Notes: a model not told the origin generated them from the sequence alone. A DNA stretch of 56,958 nt from an uncultured Pelagibacteraceae bacterium (GCA_902596515.1 CACJUF010000007.1:1-56958); one strand, 5' to 3'; shown: positions 8,671 through 22,937, counted from the stretch's first letter. Numbers and translations: made by a program.

Positions 8671-9540
8671 ATGAATGCAGGAAAAATTACAGCTGGAATT
8701 ATTGTTGCTTTAGCAGCAGTTGCGTTCTTTTCAATTTTTATAGTTAAAGAAGTTAACCAGGCAATTGTACTTCAATTTGGAGATCCAAAAAGAATTATTC
8801 TAAAACCTGGTTTAAATTTCAAAATTCCTTTTATCCAGAACGTTGTCTTTTTAGATAAGAGAATTTTAAATTTGGACACACCGCCAGAAGAGGTAATTGC
8901 TTCTGATCAAAAGAGATTAATTGTTGATGCATTTGCAAGATTTCAAATAGTTGATCCTCTTAAGTTTTATATTTCAGTTGGAAATGAAAGGGTTGCAAGA
9001 TCGAGATTAGCTACCATTATCAATTCAAGAATTAGGAACGTTCTTGGACAACAAGAGCTTCAAACACTTCTTTCAGAAGACAGAACAAAACAAATGGCTT
9101 TAATTCAAGAAGGTGTAAATAATGAAGCAGAAAATTTTGGAATAAAAATAGTTGATGTTAGAATTAAAAGAGCTGATCTTCCCCAAGCTAACAGTGATGC
9201 AATTTTTAGAAGAATGCAGACCGAAAGGGAGAGAGAAGCAAAAGAATTTAGAGCAAGAGGTGCTGAAATGGCAGTAACAATTACATCGACTGCTGATAAA
9301 GAAGTAACTGTAATTTTAGCTGAGGCTCAAAAAAAATCTGAGATTATGAAAGGTGAAGGAGATGGTAAAAGAAATAATATCTTTGCTGCAGCGTTTGGAC
9401 AAGATCCAGAATTCTTTGCATTTTATAGAGCTATGCAAGCATATGAAAAAGCTTTAATAGGTGGAGAGACATCCCTAATTCTATCTCCTGATAGTGAATT
9501 CTTTAAATTTTTTGGAAATATAAAACCACAAACAGAGTAA
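8671..9540 (+). CDS. hflC: FtsH protease modulator HflC
   Basis: Partner of HflK in the periplasm-facing SPFH complex around FtsH. 289 residues: one N-terminal transmembrane segment (ITAGIIVALAAVAFFSIFIV), band-7 domain starting EVNQAIVLQFGDPKRI, the family-specific RARGAEMAVTITSTADKEVTVILAEAQKKSEIMKGEGD region (broken here into known blocks) and the C-terminal FYRAMQAYEKAL with a phenylalanine-rich end. Starts 1 nt after the hflK stop, so the two are surely co-transcribed and translationally coupled. Confidence 0.96.
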   Translation: MNAGKITAGIIVALAAVAFFSIFIVKEVNQAIVLQFGDPKRIILKPGLNFKIPFIQNVVFLDKRILNLDTPPEEVIASDQKRLIVDAFARFQIVDPLKFYISVGNERVARSRLATIINSRIRNVLGQQELQTLLSEDRTKQMALIQEGVNNEAENFGIKIVDVRIKRADLPQANSDAIFRRMQTEREREAKEFRARGAEMAVTITSTADKEVTVILAEAQKKSEIMKGEGDGKRNNIFAAAFGQDPEFFAFYRAMQAYEKALIGGETSLILSPDSEFFKFFGNIKPQTE

Positions 9541-9546
9541 ACTTTG

Positions 9547-9732
9547 ATGAAAGAATTGATCATTGCATTTGGTCTGTTCTTTTTTATTGAGGGAATCTTA
9601 TATGCCTTATTTCCATCAAAAATGAAGAATATGTTGAAAAAGCTTGAGTTAATCAAAGACAGTCAATTACGTACTGGCGGATTAATTTTTGCTTTAATAG
9701 GATTTATAATTATTTATTACGCAAAAATTTAA
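9547..9732 (+). CDS. DUF2065-like small membrane protein
   Basis: A 61-residue protein with two hydrophobic helices (LIIAFGLFFFIEGILYALFP and GGLIFALIGFIIIYYAKI) joined by a short basic loop carrying the LRxGGLIxAxxG-type pattern of the DUF2065/YjeT family. Its place between hflC and degP is the common alphaproteobacterial arrangement. I take the ATG at 9547; a TTG in frame at 9544 is an alternative. The function is not known; the context suggests membrane protein quality control. Confidence 0.75.
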   Translation: MKELIIAFGLFFFIEGILYALFPSKMKNMLKKLELIKDSQLRTGGLIFALIGFIIIYYAKI

Positions 9733-9733
9733 A

Positions 9734-11146
9734 ATGATGAAAATAAAAGCAATATTTCTCTCTTTAATATTGGTGTTAAATTTTTCATCAGTATCTAATT
9801 CTCAAAATATTCCTAATTCGTTTGCAGATTTAGCTGAAAAATTAATGCCTTCAGTAGTGAATATTTCAACAACCCAGACTGTTGTTGAGAGAAGTAATCC
9901 ATTTCCAAATTTTCAGTTTCCACCAGGCTCACCATTTGGTGATATGTTTAAGGAATTTGGAACACCTCAAGAAAGACAATCTTCGGCACTGGGCTCAGGA
10001 TTTATTATTGATGAAAAAGGAATACTAGTCACAAATAATCATGTGATTGAAGGAGCAGAGGATATTGTTGTTCAAGTCAATGGTGAAAAAAAATTTAAAG
10101 CAAAAGTTATTGGAGCAGACCCCCTTTCAGATATTGCTGTTCTAAAAATTGAGTCAAAAGAAAAGTTTTTACCTGTGAGATTTGGTGACTCAGATAAAGC
10201 AAGAATAGGTGATTGGGTTATAGCTATTGGAAATCCATTTGGTTTAGGTGGCACAGTTACCTCAGGAATAATTTCTGCAAGAAATCGATCCATTGGATTA
10301 TCAAGATATGAAGATTATATTCAAACCGATGCATCTATTAACTCTGGAAATTCAGGTGGCCCTTTATTCGATATGAATGGTAATGTGATTGGAATTAACA
10401 CGGCAATACTTGGTAGAAGTGGAAATGTGGGAATTGGTTTTTCAATACCATCAAATAGTGCAAAGATTGTAATTGATCAACTAATTGAATTTGGAGAAAC
10501 AAAAAGAGGATGGCTTGGAGTTAGAATTCAAGATGTAACAAAAGAAATTGCAGATGTTGAAAAATTAGATGAACCAAGAGGAGCTCTGGTTGCAAGTGTT
10601 GCACCAAATAGTCCATCTGAAAAAGCTGGGGTAAAAAGTGGAGATATCATTTTAGAATTTAATGGTGAAAAAATAAAGCAAATGAAAGAGCTTCCCATAA
10701 TTGTAGCAAGAACTGAAGTTGGAAAAAAAGTAAAAGTTAAAATCTGGAGAAACAAAAAAGAAATTATCAAAACAATTACTCTTGGAAGATTGGAGACATC
10801 AGAGGATTTTAAAATCTCGGAAAAAAAAGAAGAATTACCGAAAGAAACTTTAATTGAGAATTTGAAAATAAAGGTAAGAAAACTCTCTGACCAAGATATT
10901 AAAACCAGAAACTTACCCAACCAAACTAATGGTTTAGTGATTACAAGTATTGAGAAAGATAGTCCTTTAACTGGTTCGATAGAAGCGAATAGCATCATTC
11001 TAGAGGCTCAGAAGAAAAAAATAAGGAATGTTGAGGACTTAAATCAAGCACTAAAACAAGTTTTAAATAGTAACCAGAAGACTATTTTACTTGTGATCTA
11101 TAATAGCCAAAATCAGAAGAGATATATAGGCGTTAAATTAGATTAA
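9734..11146 (+). CDS. degP: Do/DegP-family periplasmic serine protease
   Basis: Periplasmic HtrA protease-chaperone for misfolded envelope proteins. 470 residues with a signal peptide (about 1-23, cleaving near SNSQ), trypsin-like domain and two PDZ domains. The catalytic triad is visible: His103 in TNNHVIEGA, Asp133 in PLSDIAVLKI and Ser207 in SINSGNSGGPLF. PDZ1 starts near RGWLGVRIQDV and includes GALVASVAPNSPSEKAGVKSGD; PDZ2 follows (NGLVITSIEKDSPL). Starts 1 nt after the upstream stop, in the same run as hflKC, which fits a combined envelope-stress module. It could be DegQ-like; the two are hard to separate by sequence. Confidence 0.94.
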   Translation: MMKIKAIFLSLILVLNFSSVSNSQNIPNSFADLAEKLMPSVVNISTTQTVVERSNPFPNFQFPPGSPFGDMFKEFGTPQERQSSALGSGFIIDEKGILVTNNHVIEGAEDIVVQVNGEKKFKAKVIGADPLSDIAVLKIESKEKFLPVRFGDSDKARIGDWVIAIGNPFGLGGTVTSGIISARNRSIGLSRYEDYIQTDASINSGNSGGPLFDMNGNVIGINTAILGRSGNVGIGFSIPSNSAKIVIDQLIEFGETKRGWLGVRIQDVTKEIADVEKLDEPRGALVASVAPNSPSEKAGVKSGDIILEFNGEKIKQMKELPIIVARTEVGKKVKVKIWRNKKEIIKTITLGRLETSEDFKISEKKEELPKETLIENLKIKVRKLSDQDIKTRNLPNQTNGLVITSIEKDSPLTGSIEANSIILEAQKKKIRNVEDLNQALKQVLNSNQKTILLVIYNSQNQKRYIGVKLD

Positions 11147-11149
11147 TTT

Positions 11150-12058
11150 ATGGATTTAAAATCCAAAATTATTTTAATTTATGGACCTACAGCATCAGGA
11201 AAATCTAATTTTGCAATTAAACTAGCAAAAAAAATTTCAGGTCAGATCATAAATGCTGATAGCATGCAAGTTTATAAAGAATTAAAAGTTTTAACAGCAA
11301 GACCTTTTAAAAAAGATCATCAAAACATCAAACATCATTTATACGGATTTCAAAATGCTAAAAAAAATTTTTCTACAGGAGATTGGCTTGAATTGGCAAA
11401 AGAAAAAATTTTGCAATGTAGAAAAATTAAAAAAACACCAATATTAGTTGGAGGCACTGGTCTTTATTTTAAAGCTTTGACAGATGGTTTAGTTAATATT
11501 CCAAAAATTCCTATTAATTTTAGAAATAAAGTAAGAAATTTACATAAAAGGATAGGACAAAAAAAATTTTTTTTAAAGTTACTAGAAATAGATCCTTTAA
11601 TTAAAGATCGAATCAATTCTTTAGATGTGCAAAGATCTTTAAGAGCATATGAAATTAAATCTTTTACAAAAAAATCTATGATTAGCTGGTTCAAAAACAC
11701 TAAATCAGATTACAGTCATAATGACTTTTTTAAAATTTGTATTGATTTTCCAAGAAAAGATTTAATAGAAAGAATAAATAAGAGATCTGAAAATATGATT
11801 AAACTCGGTGCAATTTTAGAGGTTAAAAGATTTATCAAACTAAGAGTCCCAAAAAATAAAAGCCTCAGTAAAGCAATTGGAATTAGTGAGATTAAGCAAT
11901 ATCTTCAAAAAAAAATCCAAGCAGAACAATTAATCGAGAAAATATCAATAAAGACTAGGCAATATGCCAAAAGACAGAGCACCTGGGCTCGAGGACATAT
12001 GAAAGATTGGAATAAAGTTAATCCAGCTGGTTTGGAAAAGCTCTTAAAAAAAATTTAG
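11150..12058 (+). CDS. miaA: tRNA dimethylallyltransferase
   Basis: Transfers the dimethylallyl group of DMAPP to N6 of A37 in tRNAs reading codons that start with U. 302 residues with the P-loop-like GPTASGKSNFAIKLA (about 10-24), the DMAPP/Asp region NADSMQVYKELKVLTARP, the VGGTGLYFKALTDGL block and the RQYAKRQSTWARGH C-terminal motif. Begins 3 nt after degP and is the last gene of the hflK run. Confidence 0.96.
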   Translation: MDLKSKIILIYGPTASGKSNFAIKLAKKISGQIINADSMQVYKELKVLTARPFKKDHQNIKHHLYGFQNAKKNFSTGDWLELAKEKILQCRKIKKTPILVGGTGLYFKALTDGLVNIPKIPINFRNKVRNLHKRIGQKKFFLKLLEIDPLIKDRINSLDVQRSLRAYEIKSFTKKSMISWFKNTKSDYSHNDFFKICIDFPRKDLIERINKRSENMIKLGAILEVKRFIKLRVPKNKSLSKAIGISEIKQYLQKKIQAEQLIEKISIKTRQYAKRQSTWARGHMKDWNKVNPAGLEKLLKKI

Positions 12059-12075
12059 ATATTCTCTACTTAGTC

Positions 12076-12105
12076 TTGACCAATAAGCACAACTTCAGCT
12101 AGATT
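12076..12105 (+). promoter_or_regulatory. Predicted ilvB promoter (leaderless)
   Basis: TTGACC (12076-12081), an 18-nt spacer and TAGATT (12100-12105). The ATG of ilvB begins 6 nt after the -10 box, so transcription probably starts at or next to the first codon. No ribosome binding site is present. This rules out a long attenuation leader of the classical ilv type between miaA and ilvB, because only 53 bp separate them. Confidence 0.5.
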
Positions 12106-12111
12106 GCTTGA

Positions 12112-13877
12112 ATGTCTAAATTATATACCGGTGCAGAAATTGTATTCAAATGTCTTGAAGATCAAGAGGTTGAATATATTTTTGGTTATCCAGGTGGAGC
12201 AGTTTTACCAATTTATGATGAACTTAAAAATCATTCATCAATTAAACATATACTTGTTAGACACGAGCAAGGAGCGGGCCATGCAGCAGAGGGGTATGCA
12301 AGATCATCAGGCAAGCCCGGAGTAGTTTTAGTAACATCAGGACCCGGTGCAACTAATGTTGTTACAGCATTGACTGATGCTTATATGGACTCAATACCTT
12401 TAGTTTGCATTTCTGGACAAGTACCCACTCATTTAATCGGCACTGATGCTTTTCAAGAGTGTGACACAACAGGAATCACGAGGCCTTGTACAAAACATAA
12501 TTGGTTAGTTAAAGATATTAAAGAATTACCAAAAGTAATGCATGAAGCTTTTAAAGTAGCAACAACCGGAAGACCTGGACCTGTACTAATTGATATTCCT
12601 AAAGATATTCAATTTGCAAAAACTAATTATACAAAATTTAAAAAAGAAAAAAAATTAAATGGAAAAATACATAATAAATTTTCTGAAAATGAAATTAATC
12701 AATTAATTGATTTGATTTCAAAAGCAAAAAAACCAGTTGTTTACACTGGGGGCGGAGTAATAAATTCTGGGCCTCAGGCTAGTGAGACTTTAAAAGAGTT
12801 TGTTAGATTAATTGGTTTTCCAATCACGTCGACTCTACAAGGGTTAGGGGCATTTCCAGGGGATGATAATCAATTTATTGGAATGCTAGGTATGCATGGA
12901 ACTTATGAAGCTAATAATGCAATGCATGATTGTGATTTGTTAATTAACATTGGTGCAAGATTTGACGATAGAATAACTGGTAAGATCGATGAGTTTTCAC
13001 CAAAATCAAAAAAAGTTCATATCGATATTGATCCATCGTCAATCAATAAAATTATTAAAGTAGATCTTGCAATAGTTGGAGATGTTAATGAAGTAATAAA
13101 GTCAGCTATTAAGAAAATAAATAAAAAACAAAATGGTTTAAAAGACTCGAATAAACAAAGAATTTCAAAATGGTGGGAACAAATCCAAAAGTGGAGAACG
13201 AAAGACTCTTTGGGATTTATCAATAGTGATAAAGAAATTAAGCCTCAGCATGCTGTAAAAAGATTATATGAGCTAACAAAAAATCAAGATACATTTATCA
13301 CAACTGAAGTTGGTCAGCATCAAATGTGGGCTGCACAACACTATAAATTTAATAAACCTAATAGATGGATGACATCAGGAGGTCTTGGAACAATGGGATA
13401 TGGACTTCCAGCAGCAGTAGGCGTTCAAATTGCTCATCCAGATAAATTGGTGATCGATATTGCAGGTGAAGCATCTGTTTTGATGACGATTCAAGAAATG
13501 TCTACAGCAGTTCAATACAATTTGCCCATAAAGATATTTATTTTAAATAATCAGTATATGGGAATGGTAAGACAATGGCAGGAACTTCTACATGAAAAAA
13601 ACTACTCAGAGAGTTATTCTGAAGCCTTACCTGACTTTGTTAAATTAGCTGAGGCTTATGGATGTAAAGGTATTAAGGCAGATAATCCAGATGAATTAGA
13701 TGATAAAATTAAAGAGATGATTGATTATAACGGTCCAGTAATATTTGATTGTCATGTAGATCCTAATGAAAATTGTTTTCCAATGATACCATCCGGAAAG
13801 CCTCATAATCAGATGATTTTAGGTCCAAATGATAAAGAGGAAAATAAAATTACCGGTAAAGGGAAATCATTAGTTTA

Positions 13878-13878
<1 letters not shown>
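12112..13878 (+). CDS. ilvB: Acetolactate synthase, large (catalytic) subunit
   Basis: First common step of valine, leucine and isoleucine synthesis: condenses two pyruvates, or pyruvate with 2-oxobutyrate, using thiamine diphosphate, FAD and Mg2+. 588 residues. The cofactor-activating Glu is in LVRHEQGAGHAAEGYAR, and there are a central FAD-binding domain and a C-terminal ThDP domain. The usual GDGS of the ThDP motif reads GEAS (DIAGEASVLMTIQEMSTA), a variant I recall as typical of alphaproteobacterial enzymes. Overlaps ilvN by one base (TAATG). Confidence 0.97.
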
Positions 13879-15468
<1,590 letters not shown>

Positions 15469-15504
15469 ATATTGATTAAATTGGGCTAAAATAATTATTT
15501 TATT

Positions 15505-15532
15505 TTGCAATCTAAACGATAGGTTGTATATT
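15505..15532 (+). promoter_or_regulatory. Predicted internal promoter before leuA
   Basis: TTGCAA (15505-15510), a 16-nt spacer and TATATT (15527-15532) sit in the 85-bp gap between ilvC and leuA. The predicted start near 15539 leaves a leader of about 15 nt before the ATG at 15554. It would allow leuA and the mre genes to be transcribed apart from ilvBNC. Confidence 0.45.
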
Positions 15533-15553
15533 TCGATCACTAAAAATATTTAT

Positions 15554-18165
<2,612 letters not shown>

Positions 18166-18170
18166 GAAAG

Positions 18171-19391
18171 ATGGCCGAAAGCAGAGATGATTTTATAATA
18201 GCAATTAGATCTGCTTTTTTAAATAAAAGTACAAAACAAAAATTTTCCTTATTAACTTTAGTCTTTTTTTCAGTTGTTATCATTGTTTTATCTAGTTTTA
18301 ATTTTAAGGCGATAACTGTAGCAAAGTCAGTAATAAAAGAAATTGTTTATCGATCTTCATTTATAGTTTCGATCCCAGAAAATTTTATCAAATCTTCTTA
18401 TTTAAATTTAAATGAATACACTAATTTTTATAAAGAATATAAGCAAACCAAAGAGGAATTAGATCAATTAAAATCTGAAAATATTTCAACAAAAATTATT
18501 AAAAGTGAAAATGAAGAACTCAAAAGTCTTATTGATGGTTATACTATTACTTCTAATAAGATTTTAGCAAAGGTAATTGTTGATCACGAAAGTCCTTTTT
18601 TAAGATCAATTATTATCAACAAAGGTAGTAAGGAAAAAATTAAGATTGGAACAAATATTTATGATCGAAGCTATCTTGTAGGAAGGGTCATCGAAGTAAA
18701 TTATACAAATTCAAGAGTGTTGTTGTTAACTGATTTAAATTCAAATATTCCTGTTTCTATCACGCCTGGAAATGTTCAAGCAATTGTGGTTGGTAATGGA
18801 GATAAAAAAGGTGAAATTAAATATATCAAAAATGATCTTATAAACAAAATCGATGATCAAGGGATTGCATATACCTCAGGAACTGGCTCAATTTTCAAAA
18901 GTGGAATTCCTGTTGGAACGATTGATTTAAAAGATAAAAATGAAAAAATTTTGATCAACTTTTATAGTGATTTTAGTCAATTAAAATATGTTTTTGCAGA
19001 GATTGATGAGTTAATCCCAACACCTGTTGAAACTGAAGAAAATGATCAAACACAAGTCTCTTCAAATACAGAGCAAATAAAATTAGACTTAATAAGTGAT
19101 GAATTGCAGATTTTAGAGGATAGTAACACTAAATTTTTAGAGGAAAATAAAGAATTAAATACTTTAACTAACAATTTAACTAAACAAATTGAGATATTAA
19201 AGTCAGAAAATGAGTTTCAAAAAAGTGTTATTCAACAGCATAATTTAGACCAAGAAGAGCTAGAATTCTTAAGATTAAATTTAATCTATAGTTCAAAATG
19301 TCAATCAAAAAAACTCTTTAGCACTGGTTTTAAAGTAGGCACTGAAGAATATAAAAAATGTATAATGCGAAAAGGAAAGATAAGTGATTAG
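18171..19391 (+). CDS. mreC: Rod-shape protein MreC with a long C-terminal extension
   Basis: Periplasmic scaffold of the elongasome. 406 residues against roughly 280-300 for typical family members. One transmembrane helix (about 25-45), a coiled coil (about 75-120) and the MreC beta domains (KVIVDHESPFLRSIIINKGS through SDFSQLKYVFAEID) end near residue 280. A further ~125 residues follow: a Glu/Gln-rich linker, a second predicted coiled coil (about 300-365) and an end with two cysteines in a CQSKKLFSTGF / GTEEYKKCIMR arrangement (about 376-400). The extra tail is not part of the ordinary MreC fold. Confidence 0.9.
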   Translation: MAESRDDFIIAIRSAFLNKSTKQKFSLLTLVFFSVVIIVLSSFNFKAITVAKSVIKEIVYRSSFIVSIPENFIKSSYLNLNEYTNFYKEYKQTKEELDQLKSENISTKIIKSENEELKSLIDGYTITSNKILAKVIVDHESPFLRSIIINKGSKEKIKIGTNIYDRSYLVGRVIEVNYTNSRVLLLTDLNSNIPVSITPGNVQAIVVGNGDKKGEIKYIKNDLINKIDDQGIAYTSGTGSIFKSGIPVGTIDLKDKNEKILINFYSDFSQLKYVFAEIDELIPTPVETEENDQTQVSSNTEQIKLDLISDELQILEDSNTKFLEENKELNTLTNNLTKQIEILKSENEFQKSVIQQHNLDQEELEFLRLNLIYSSKCQSKKLFSTGFKVGTEEYKKCIMRKGKISD

Positions 19392-19890
19392 ATTTCAAAA
19401 GAAAAATTTACTTTATAAGATATACACTTGGTTACCAATTCTTGCTTTATTTATATCTGTATTTAATGAATTTGATTTTAATTATTTAAACATTGATTAT
19501 TTTTCATTTAATTTTCCATTTATATTAATTTTTTATTTCGCTTTAAAAGCATATCAGCGATTTGATTACTTTTTAGTTTTTTTAGCAGGGTTATTTAATG
19601 ATACCGTTGTGGGTTTACCCTTAGGCATAAGTTCTATGTCATATATCTTAATTTGTATATTTGCCACTTACCTAAGAAATATAACAATTAGTCCAAATTT
19701 AATAAAAGATTGGTTCTATTTTTTGTTTATCATTAGTTTGATAAATTCAATCAATTTTTCAGTTTTATTTTTGTTTTTTTCTTATGAATTGGATATTACA
19801 CTTTTTATCGTGAACAATTTTTTTACGTTTTTATTTTACATAATATTTTCAATATTTTTTAAGAGGTATTTAAAAAGTTTAGATGATTAA
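19384..19890 (+). CDS. mreD: Rod-shape protein MreD
   Basis: Small polytopic membrane protein of the elongasome. 168 residues, almost all hydrophobic, with about five transmembrane helices. The loop GLFNDTVVGLPLGISSMSYI carries the family pattern (G-L-x-x-D with LG). Starts with GTG at 19384, inside mreC (8-bp overlap), and overlaps mrdA by 8 bp. Assignment leans on size, topology and position between mreC and mrdA. Confidence 0.88.
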   Translation: MIRFQKKNLLYKIYTWLPILALFISVFNEFDFNYLNIDYFSFNFPFILIFYFALKAYQRFDYFLVFLAGLFNDTVVGLPLGISSMSYILICIFATYLRNITISPNLIKDWFYFLFIISLINSINFSVLFLFFSYELDITLFIVNNFFTFLFYIIFSIFFKRYLKSLDD

Positions 19891-21763
19891 TATTAATATA
19901 AGTGACAGCGCAACCAAGTTAAATTCATTAAATCGAAGAATGTTTATTCTTGCGACAGCTAAAATTATCATTCTAGGTGGAATAGTTAGTAGATTATTTT
20001 TTTTACAAGTTAAAGAGAATAAAAAATACTTAACACTATCTGATAAAAATAGAATTCGAGAATGGAAATTACCCCCTATTAGAGGAGAATTTCAAGACTA
20101 TTTTGGAAACACGATTGCTGGAAATTTTGAGGCTTACCAACTCCATATCATACCAGAGGAGGTTGAGGATTTTAGATATGTAATTTATCGTGTGAAAGAA
20201 TTATTGGAATTAAGTGATAAACAATTTAAAAAAATTGTAAAAAAAAAGAATGAAATAAAACCTTGGGAAACATTAATTGTAGCAGATAATTTAAGTTGGG
20301 AAAAATTTTCTAAAATTAATAATCACCTTTATGATCTTAATGGTGTAAAACCAGTCATTTCAATATCAAGAGATTACCCTTATAAAGAAAATTTCACTCA
20401 TGTTTTGGGTTATGTAAGCCAGGCTAATGAAAATGACCTTTTAACAAATGAAAATATAAAAGAAAAATTTGTACCTGGATTAAAAGTTGGAAAAACAGGT
20501 CTAGAAAAATCATTTGAACAGAAATTAATTGGATCAAATTCTGTGGAGCGATATGAGGTTAATGCTTATGGTAGAAGGATTAGTCAATTAGCATTTCAAA
20601 AAGGAGATAAGGGAGAAACAATCAAACTTACAATAGATACAAAAATTCAAGAGTTAACAAATGAGTTACTTAAAGAAAAAGCTGGATCGATATGCGTAAT
20701 GGATATTTATACAGGTGCAATTATTGCAATGCATTCTTCCCCATCCTTTGATCCCAACTCTTTTGTTTTTGGAATAAGCCAAGATGAATGGCAACTGATA
20801 AGAAACAATCCAATGAAACCTCTAGTAAATAAATCATTATCAGGAAATTACTCACCAGGATCAACCATAAAACCTATAGTTGCCTTATCTGCTTTAGAAA
20901 ATGAAATTATTAAACCAGATTTTACTGTTCAATGTAGAGGACACAAAAATCCATTAGAATTGTACGGGCAGACTTATCATTGTTGGAAAAAAGAAGGACA
21001 CGGATTTGTAAATTTAAGAGAAGCAATGAAGCAATCTTGTGATACATATTTTTATGAAGTTGCAAGGCGGTTAGGTGTAGATCGATTAAGTGTTACTGCA
21101 AAAAAATTTGGACTGGGACAGAAAGTTTTTAAAGATGTATTCGATAATGAAAAGAATGGTTTAGTTCCTAATACAGAATGGAAAAAAAATGCATTAGGAA
21201 GAAATTGGGTGCTTGGTGAAACAATAATTACTGGTATTGGCCAAGGATTTATTCAAACAACTCCAATACAATTATGTTTAATGACTGCTCAAATAGCTAA
21301 TGGTGGATACAAAATTTATCCTAAAATAGTGGTGAATGATGACAATCAATATGCAGATAAGTTTACGCCATTATATAAAAAGTCTCGAAATATCAAGATT
21401 GTTCAAGATGCAATGTTTAGTTCTACAAATGAAGTGAGAGGAACTTCTTACAGATCTCGTTTGGATGATCCTAAATATCGATTCGCTGGAAAAACTGGAA
21501 CTTCACAGGTAAAGAAAATAACTGAACTAGATCGTGAGTTAGATCTTAAAACATTTCAAATTCCCTACGAAGAGAGAGATCATGCTTTATATGTAGCATT
21601 TGGGCCTTATAAAAGCCCAAGGTATGCGTTAAGCATAATTATAGAACATGGTGGATCTGGAGGAACTGTTGCAGCTCCTTTAGCTAAAAAATTATTTAAA
21701 ATGATTATTGATAGACACGAAATTAGAAAAAATTACGATAACAAAAAATATTTGGATATCTAA
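19883..21763 (+). CDS. mrdA: Penicillin-binding protein 2, elongation transpeptidase
   Basis: Cross-links peptidoglycan during lateral wall growth, partnered by RodA. 626 residues with one N-terminal membrane anchor (about 23-42), a pedestal/dimerisation domain (IRGEFQDYFGNTIAGN) and a transpeptidase domain. Catalytic motifs are SPGSTIKP (nucleophile Ser with Lys, S-x-x-K), QSCDTYFY (S-x-N position, here S-C-D as is common in this class) and AGKTGTSQV (KTG). Overlaps mreD by 8 bp and rodA by 1 bp (TAATG). Confidence 0.96.
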   Translation: MININISDSATKLNSLNRRMFILATAKIIILGGIVSRLFFLQVKENKKYLTLSDKNRIREWKLPPIRGEFQDYFGNTIAGNFEAYQLHIIPEEVEDFRYVIYRVKELLELSDKQFKKIVKKKNEIKPWETLIVADNLSWEKFSKINNHLYDLNGVKPVISISRDYPYKENFTHVLGYVSQANENDLLTNENIKEKFVPGLKVGKTGLEKSFEQKLIGSNSVERYEVNAYGRRISQLAFQKGDKGETIKLTIDTKIQELTNELLKEKAGSICVMDIYTGAIIAMHSSPSFDPNSFVFGISQDEWQLIRNNPMKPLVNKSLSGNYSPGSTIKPIVALSALENEIIKPDFTVQCRGHKNPLELYGQTYHCWKKEGHGFVNLREAMKQSCDTYFYEVARRLGVDRLSVTAKKFGLGQKVFKDVFDNEKNGLVPNTEWKKNALGRNWVLGETIITGIGQGFIQTTPIQLCLMTAQIANGGYKIYPKIVVNDDNQYADKFTPLYKKSRNIKIVQDAMFSSTNEVRGTSYRSRLDDPKYRFAGKTGTSQVKKITELDRELDLKTFQIPYEERDHALYVAFGPYKSPRYALSIIIEHGGSGGTVAAPLAKKLFKMIIDRHEIRKNYDNKKYLDI

Positions 21764-22887
21764 TGTACCAATACAGAAGATTTAATAACAAAAATGGTTT
21801 TTTCCAAAAATTTGGAAATTTAGATTATATCCTTTTATCATGTCTTTTAATTCTTGGATTTATTAGTCTTGCAACAATGTATTCTACTGACGGGGGTGAA
21901 GTTTTATTTCATACAAGAAGTCACTTCATAAAATTTGTTGTTTTCTTTTCAATGATGCTGGTGATTTCATTTATCAACATCAAATTTTGGTTCTCTCTTG
22001 GTTATTTATCTTATGCAGTTATTTTAGGAATGTTAATTTGGACTATAAATTTTGGTATTACTGCATCAGGATCTAAAAGATGGATTGATTTATATTTTTT
22101 AAATATTCAGCCGTCTGAATTGATGAAAATTTTTATTATTTTATGTCTAGCAAAATATTTTCATCGAATGAAAGCGCAACATGTTAACTCTTTTTATAGC
22201 CTATGTTTTTCCTTAATAATCATATTCGTTCCAATGAGTTTAGTAATTATACAACCAGATTTAGGTACTTCATTACTTATTGCAATAAGTGGAATAGTTG
22301 TATTGTGGTTTGCTGGATTAAATCATAAATATTTTTTTTATTCTTGTTTACTATCAATCATTTCTTTGCCAATTATCATTTCTTTTCTAAAACCTTATCA
22401 AAAACTTAGAGTATTAACTTTTCTAAATCCAGATAGAGATCCTCTAGGAGCCGGTTATCAGATTATCCAATCTAAAATTGCTGTTGGATCAGGAGGTTTT
22501 ACTGGTAAAGGTTTTCTAAAAGGAACACAAAGTTATCTAGAATTTCTACCTGAGAAACATACAGATTTTATATTTACCCTTTTTTCGGAAGAATTTGGTT
22601 TTATAGGGTCAGTTTTGTTACTTTTAATTTATAGTATAATAATTTACCGAGTTATCAGAATAGGTGCGCTTTCTAGAAGTTATTTTGCAAAATTATTTTG
22701 TTACAGCTTTGGAACATCAATTTTTATATATGTTGTAATAAATATGAGTATGGTTTTAGGTCTACTCCCTATTGTAGGTTCACCTTTACCGATAATGTCA
22801 TATGGTGGCTCATCAATGTTAGCCACGATGATAGGATTTGGAATTGTGATGAGTGCCAAAACTCATAGTCAACAATCCATTGCATAA
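21763..22887 (+). CDS. rodA: SEDS peptidoglycan glycosyltransferase RodA
   Basis: Polymerises lipid II in the elongasome. 374 residues with about ten transmembrane helices. The SEDS signature region is intact: TFLNPDRDPLGAGYQIIQSK, GGFTGKGFLKGTQSYLEFLP and the catalytic loop EKHTDFIFTLFSEEFGFIGS. The late helix has PLPIMSYGGSSMLA. Last gene of the ilv-leu-mre run. Confidence 0.96.
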   Translation: MYQYRRFNNKNGFFQKFGNLDYILLSCLLILGFISLATMYSTDGGEVLFHTRSHFIKFVVFFSMMLVISFINIKFWFSLGYLSYAVILGMLIWTINFGITASGSKRWIDLYFLNIQPSELMKIFIILCLAKYFHRMKAQHVNSFYSLCFSLIIIFVPMSLVIIQPDLGTSLLIAISGIVVLWFAGLNHKYFFYSCLLSIISLPIIISFLKPYQKLRVLTFLNPDRDPLGAGYQIIQSKIAVGSGGFTGKGFLKGTQSYLEFLPEKHTDFIFTLFSEEFGFIGSVLLLLIYSIIIYRVIRIGALSRSYFAKLFCYSFGTSIFIYVVINMSMVLGLLPIVGSPLPIMSYGGSSMLATMIGFGIVMSAKTHSQQSIA

Positions 22888-22925
22888 GTATAATTTGTCG
22901 CTTAATCTTAATTAATATTTCATTA

Positions 22926-22931
22926 TATACT
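22926..22931 (+). promoter_or_regulatory. -10 box of the DadA-like operon (leaderless)
   Basis: TATACT ends 6 nt before the ATG at 22938, so the transcript probably begins at the start codon. A weak -35 (TTAATC, 22902-22907) lies 18 nt upstream. It sits in the 50-bp gap after rodA and marks a new transcription unit. Confidence 0.4.
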
Positions 22932-22937
22932 CTTTGC

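Noticed and set aside
10528..10998. 156-codon minus-strand open frame inside degP
   Set aside because: Shadow of the PDZ-coding region; no family resemblance.
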